Under the pieces are notes generated by a model, which was given only the letters and a program-made list of their open reading frames with translations, made no database searches and had not been told where the DNA came from. A DNA stretch of 64,000 nt, taken from NCBI RefSeq assembly GCF_027497255.1, contig NZ_CP114903.1:3844001-3908000 (forward strand). Direction: 5' to 3'. Below, piece by piece: positions 61,873 through 64,000 of the stretch (positions within the stretch are counted from its first letter, which is position 1; each line of letters begins with the position of its first letter). This DNA is from Micromonospora sp. WMMD882 (lineage in GTDB: Bacteria > Actinomycetota > Actinomycetes > Mycobacteriales > Micromonosporaceae). The translations under genes were made by a program, and so were the position numbers.

Positions 61873-64000
61873 TCACTTCGACTGGTCGAGGAAGACCCGG
61901 CGGACCACCCGCTCGGCGGCGTGGCCGTCCTCCCAGAGGCAGAACCGGGCCCGGAACCGCTGCCGGTCCCGCTCGGCGTCGGCCGAGGTCACCGCCCCCG
62001 AGACGAACACGTCCAGCAGGTCGGCGAAGGTGACCGCCACCGGCCCCGGCGGCTGCGCGGTGACGTCGAAGTACACCCCCCGGGTCAACCGGTACGCCGC
62101 CCAGTCCGGCACGTACAGCACGATCGGCCGGTCCAGCACGGCGTAGTCGAACATCGCCGACGAGTAGTCGGTCACCAGGACGTCGGCGGCCAGGTAGAGG
62201 TCCTCGACCGGGGCGTGGTCGCTGACGTCGACGACCCGTGGGTCCCCGACCGGCCAACCGGTTCCGTCCGGCTCCCGGTCGTGCAGGTAGTGGCTGCGCA
62301 CCAGCAGCCGCCCGGTCGGGCCGAGCACGTCGAGCAGCCGCCCCGGGTCGAACGGGGGCCGGTAGCCGGGCAGGTGCTCGCGGTGGGTGGGGGCGTAGAG
62401 CACCACCCGCGCGCCGGGGGCGACGCCCAGCGCGGCCCGCACCTCGGCGACCTCCCCGGCGGTGGCGGTCACCAGCCGGTCGTTGCGCGGATAACCGACC
62501 TCCAGGGTGGTGTACGAGGCCGGATACGCCCGCTCCCACATCTGGGTGGAGAAGCTGTTCGCCGAGACGCTGTAGTCCCACCTGTCGATCCGGCGCAGCA
62601 GCCTGGCGAAGTCCATGCCCGGCGCGCCGGCCGGGTACCGCTGCTGGTCCAGCCCCATCACCTTGACCGGCGTGCCGTGGTGCGTCTGCAGGTGCACGCT
62701 GCCGGGGCGTTTGCGCACGTAGTCCGGGAAGTTGACGTTGTTGACCAGCCAGCGGGCCCGGGCCAGCGCCCGGAAGTACGCCCGGGTGCCGGCCACCACG
62801 TACTCCACGCCGGGCGGCAGGGCGTCCACCCGGTCCCGACGGACCACCCAGATCCCGCGTACGTGCGGGGCCAGTCGGCGGGCCGCGGCGTGGATCGCAG
62901 CCGGGTTGCAGGCGTACCCCCGGTACCAGTACGCGGCGTACACGGCCAACGTCGGGTCGACCGGCCGACGCAGCTCCGCCTGGTAGAAGGCGCGTAGCGC
63001 GGCGGCGCGGCCCAGCCCGGCCGTACCCCGCAGTGCCAGGCCGCCCCGCCGGCCCGCCTGCCGCAGCGCCGTACGGGCGGTCGTGCCGGCCTGGCGGGCG
63101 GCGCGCAACGCGCTGAACGCCCGCCACCGGCCGGCCGCCACCAGCCGGTGTTTGAGCCCCTCGGCCCCGCCCGGCGTACGGTGGCCCTCCGCTGGCCGCC
63201 ACCGGGCGTGGTCGGCGGTGATCCGGTCGAAGAACGCCGCCCGCAGCTCCGGGGCGATCCGCTGCCCGTTGCCGAGCACCGCCAGGTAGTGCCAGATCAT
63301 CCGCTCGAACAGCACCGGGCGCAGCTCCCGCCCCCCGACGGTGTCGCCGTGCGCGGTGAGGAACCGGAACACCCGGTCCCACTGGTCGAACACGTCGAAG
63401 TGCCGGTCGGCGGTGGTGCGGGTGATCGCCCCGGCCCGCCGCTGCCGGTAGTTGACGCAGACCAGGTCCAGCAGGCCGATCCGCTCGGCGGCCAGCAGCG
63501 CCGGGTAGGTGAACGACACGTCCTCGTACCAGCCGGGGGCGAAGCGTAGCCCCAGGTCGAGCAGGAACTCCCGGCGGATGAGCTTGTTCCAGGCGGTGTG
63601 CAGCAGCCCGACCACCTCCGGCCGGTCCCGCAGCCGGAAGGTCTCCGCCCCGACCGGTTCCGGGAAGATGTCCCGCCACGCGCTACGGGTGGCGGTATGG
63701 TCCCAGCGCACCCGTACGTGGTCGACCAGCAGCACGTCGGGGCGGGTGGCGCGCAGCCGCCGGGCGATCACCGGCAGGCGGTCCGGGACGAGCCAGTCGT
63801 CGCCGTCGACGAACCAGACGTACTCGCCGGTGGCCCGGTCCAGCCCGACGTTGCGGGCCGGACCGAGGCCGACGTTGCCGGTCAGCCGGACCACCCGGAC
63901 CCGGGGGTCCCGGCCGGCGTACCCGGTGAGGATCTCCGAGCTGGCGTCCGGGGAGCAGTCGTCGACGGCGATCACCTCGACGTCGTCGAACGCCTGCCCG
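61873..64000 (-). CDS. Teichoic-acid-type bifunctional glycosyltransferase/CDP-glycerol glycerophosphotransferase (5' end outside window)
   Basis: The frame runs from beyond the right edge to the stop at 61873 (at least 709 aa here). The N-terminal GT2 domain shows VEVIAVDDCSPDASSEIL and FVDGDDWLVPDRL. The C-terminal TagF/TagB domain has HHGTPVKVMGLDQQR, GYPRNDRLV, YAPTHREHLP and VTDYSSAMFDY. Fused GT2-TagF proteins assemble polyol-phosphate cell-wall polymers on the cytoplasmic side. The start is not in the window. Codon use and motifs are uninterrupted. Confidence 0.88.
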   Translation of the reverse strand, partial: GQAFDDVEVIAVDDCSPDASSEILTGYAGRDPRVRVVRLTGNVGLGPARNVGLDRATGEYVWFVDGDDWLVPDRLPVIARRLRATRPDVLLVDHVRVRWDHTATRSAWRDIFPEPVGAETFRLRDRPEVVGLLHTAWNKLIRREFLLDLGLRFAPGWYEDVSFTYPALLAAERIGLLDLVCVNYRQRRAGAITRTTADRHFDVFDQWDRVFRFLTAHGDTVGGRELRPVLFERMIWHYLAVLGNGQRIAPELRAAFFDRITADHARWRPAEGHRTPGGAEGLKHRLVAAGRWRAFSALRAARQAGTTARTALRQAGRRGGLALRGTAGLGRAAALRAFYQAELRRPVDPTLAVYAAYWYRGYACNPAAIHAAARRLAPHVRGIWVVRRDRVDALPPGVEYVVAGTRAYFRALARARWLVNNVNFPDYVRKRPGSVHLQTHHGTPVKVMGLDQQRYPAGAPGMDFARLLRRIDRWDYSVSANSFSTQMWERAYPASYTTLEVGYPRNDRLVTATAGEVAEVRAALGVAPGARVVLYAPTHREHLPGYRPPFDPGRLLDVLGPTGRLLVRSHYLHDREPDGTGWPVGDPRVVDVSDHAPVEDLYLAADVLVTDYSSAMFDYAVLDRPIVLYVPDWAAYRLTRGVYFDVTAQPPGPVAVTFADLLDVFVSGAVTSADAERDRQRFRARFCLWEDGHAAERVVRRVFLDQSK

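Overview
The window looks like a chromosomal segment of a Micromonosporaceae-type actinomycete (Micromonospora or a close relative). The evidence is very high GC, many GTG starts, IdeR/DmdR-type iron boxes, a desferrioxamine locus, a class III lanthipeptide locus, a fused Mrp antiporter and a cyclic-di-AMP riboswitch of actinobacterial type. This assignment rests on gene content and base composition only. I found no rRNA, tRNA, transposase or CRISPR array.

Layout. 1-8.8 kb: a hydroxamate siderophore locus. It has a GNAT acetyltransferase cut by the left edge, then a divergent siderophore-interacting protein and an MFS permease, then desABCD, each unit behind an iron box, ending in a DUF1264 protein and a strong terminator. 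8.8-13 kb: two membrane proteins and two secreted or sugar-active enzymes (GH43, and a CBM2-pectate lyase). 13.2-20.9 kb: a class III lanthipeptide locus with a LanKC synthetase and three tiny precursor genes, each carrying two labionin-type SxxSxxC or SxxSxxxC motifs. The precursors are absent from ordinary ORF calls. A divergent pair, an alpha-oxoamine synthase and an FAD monooxygenase, lies next to them, followed by a small helix-hairpin-like protein and a methyltransferase. 21-27.3 kb: a six-gene Mrp Na+/H+ antiporter operon in which every junction is a 4-nt overlap. 28.2-36.1 kb: a second iron-box-controlled block with a complete ferric-siderophore ABC importer, a second siderophore-interacting protein, and a penicillin-amidase/GNAT pair under its own iron box. 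36.7-41.1 kb: a STAS protein and a copper island (copA, His/Asp-rich secreted protein, copZ) divergent from csoR with two CsoR operators between them. 41.2-56.2 kb: a mixed housekeeping and accessory region with small hypotheticals, YibE/F, a ydaO riboswitch before a secreted LAS-type peptidase, carbonic anhydrase, C39 peptidase, FUSC protein, P450 plus ferredoxin, MT0933-like antitoxin, AI-2E permease and hydrolase. It is rich in hairpins and tandem repeats. 56.2-64 kb: GH65 phosphorylase with beta-phosphoglucomutase, a thioesterase, a MalK-type ATPase, and a teichoic-acid-type glycosyltransferase cut by the right edge.

How it works together. The two iron blocks form one inferred regulon: lysine to cadaverine to N-hydroxycadaverine to acylated hydroxamate to macrocycle (DesA-D), then import (ABC importer) and reductive iron release (two SIPs). 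The amidase and extra acyltransferases are candidates for acyl-group editing. The most promising unusual locus is the three-precursor class III lanthipeptide set with its oxoamine-synthase/flavoprotein neighbours.
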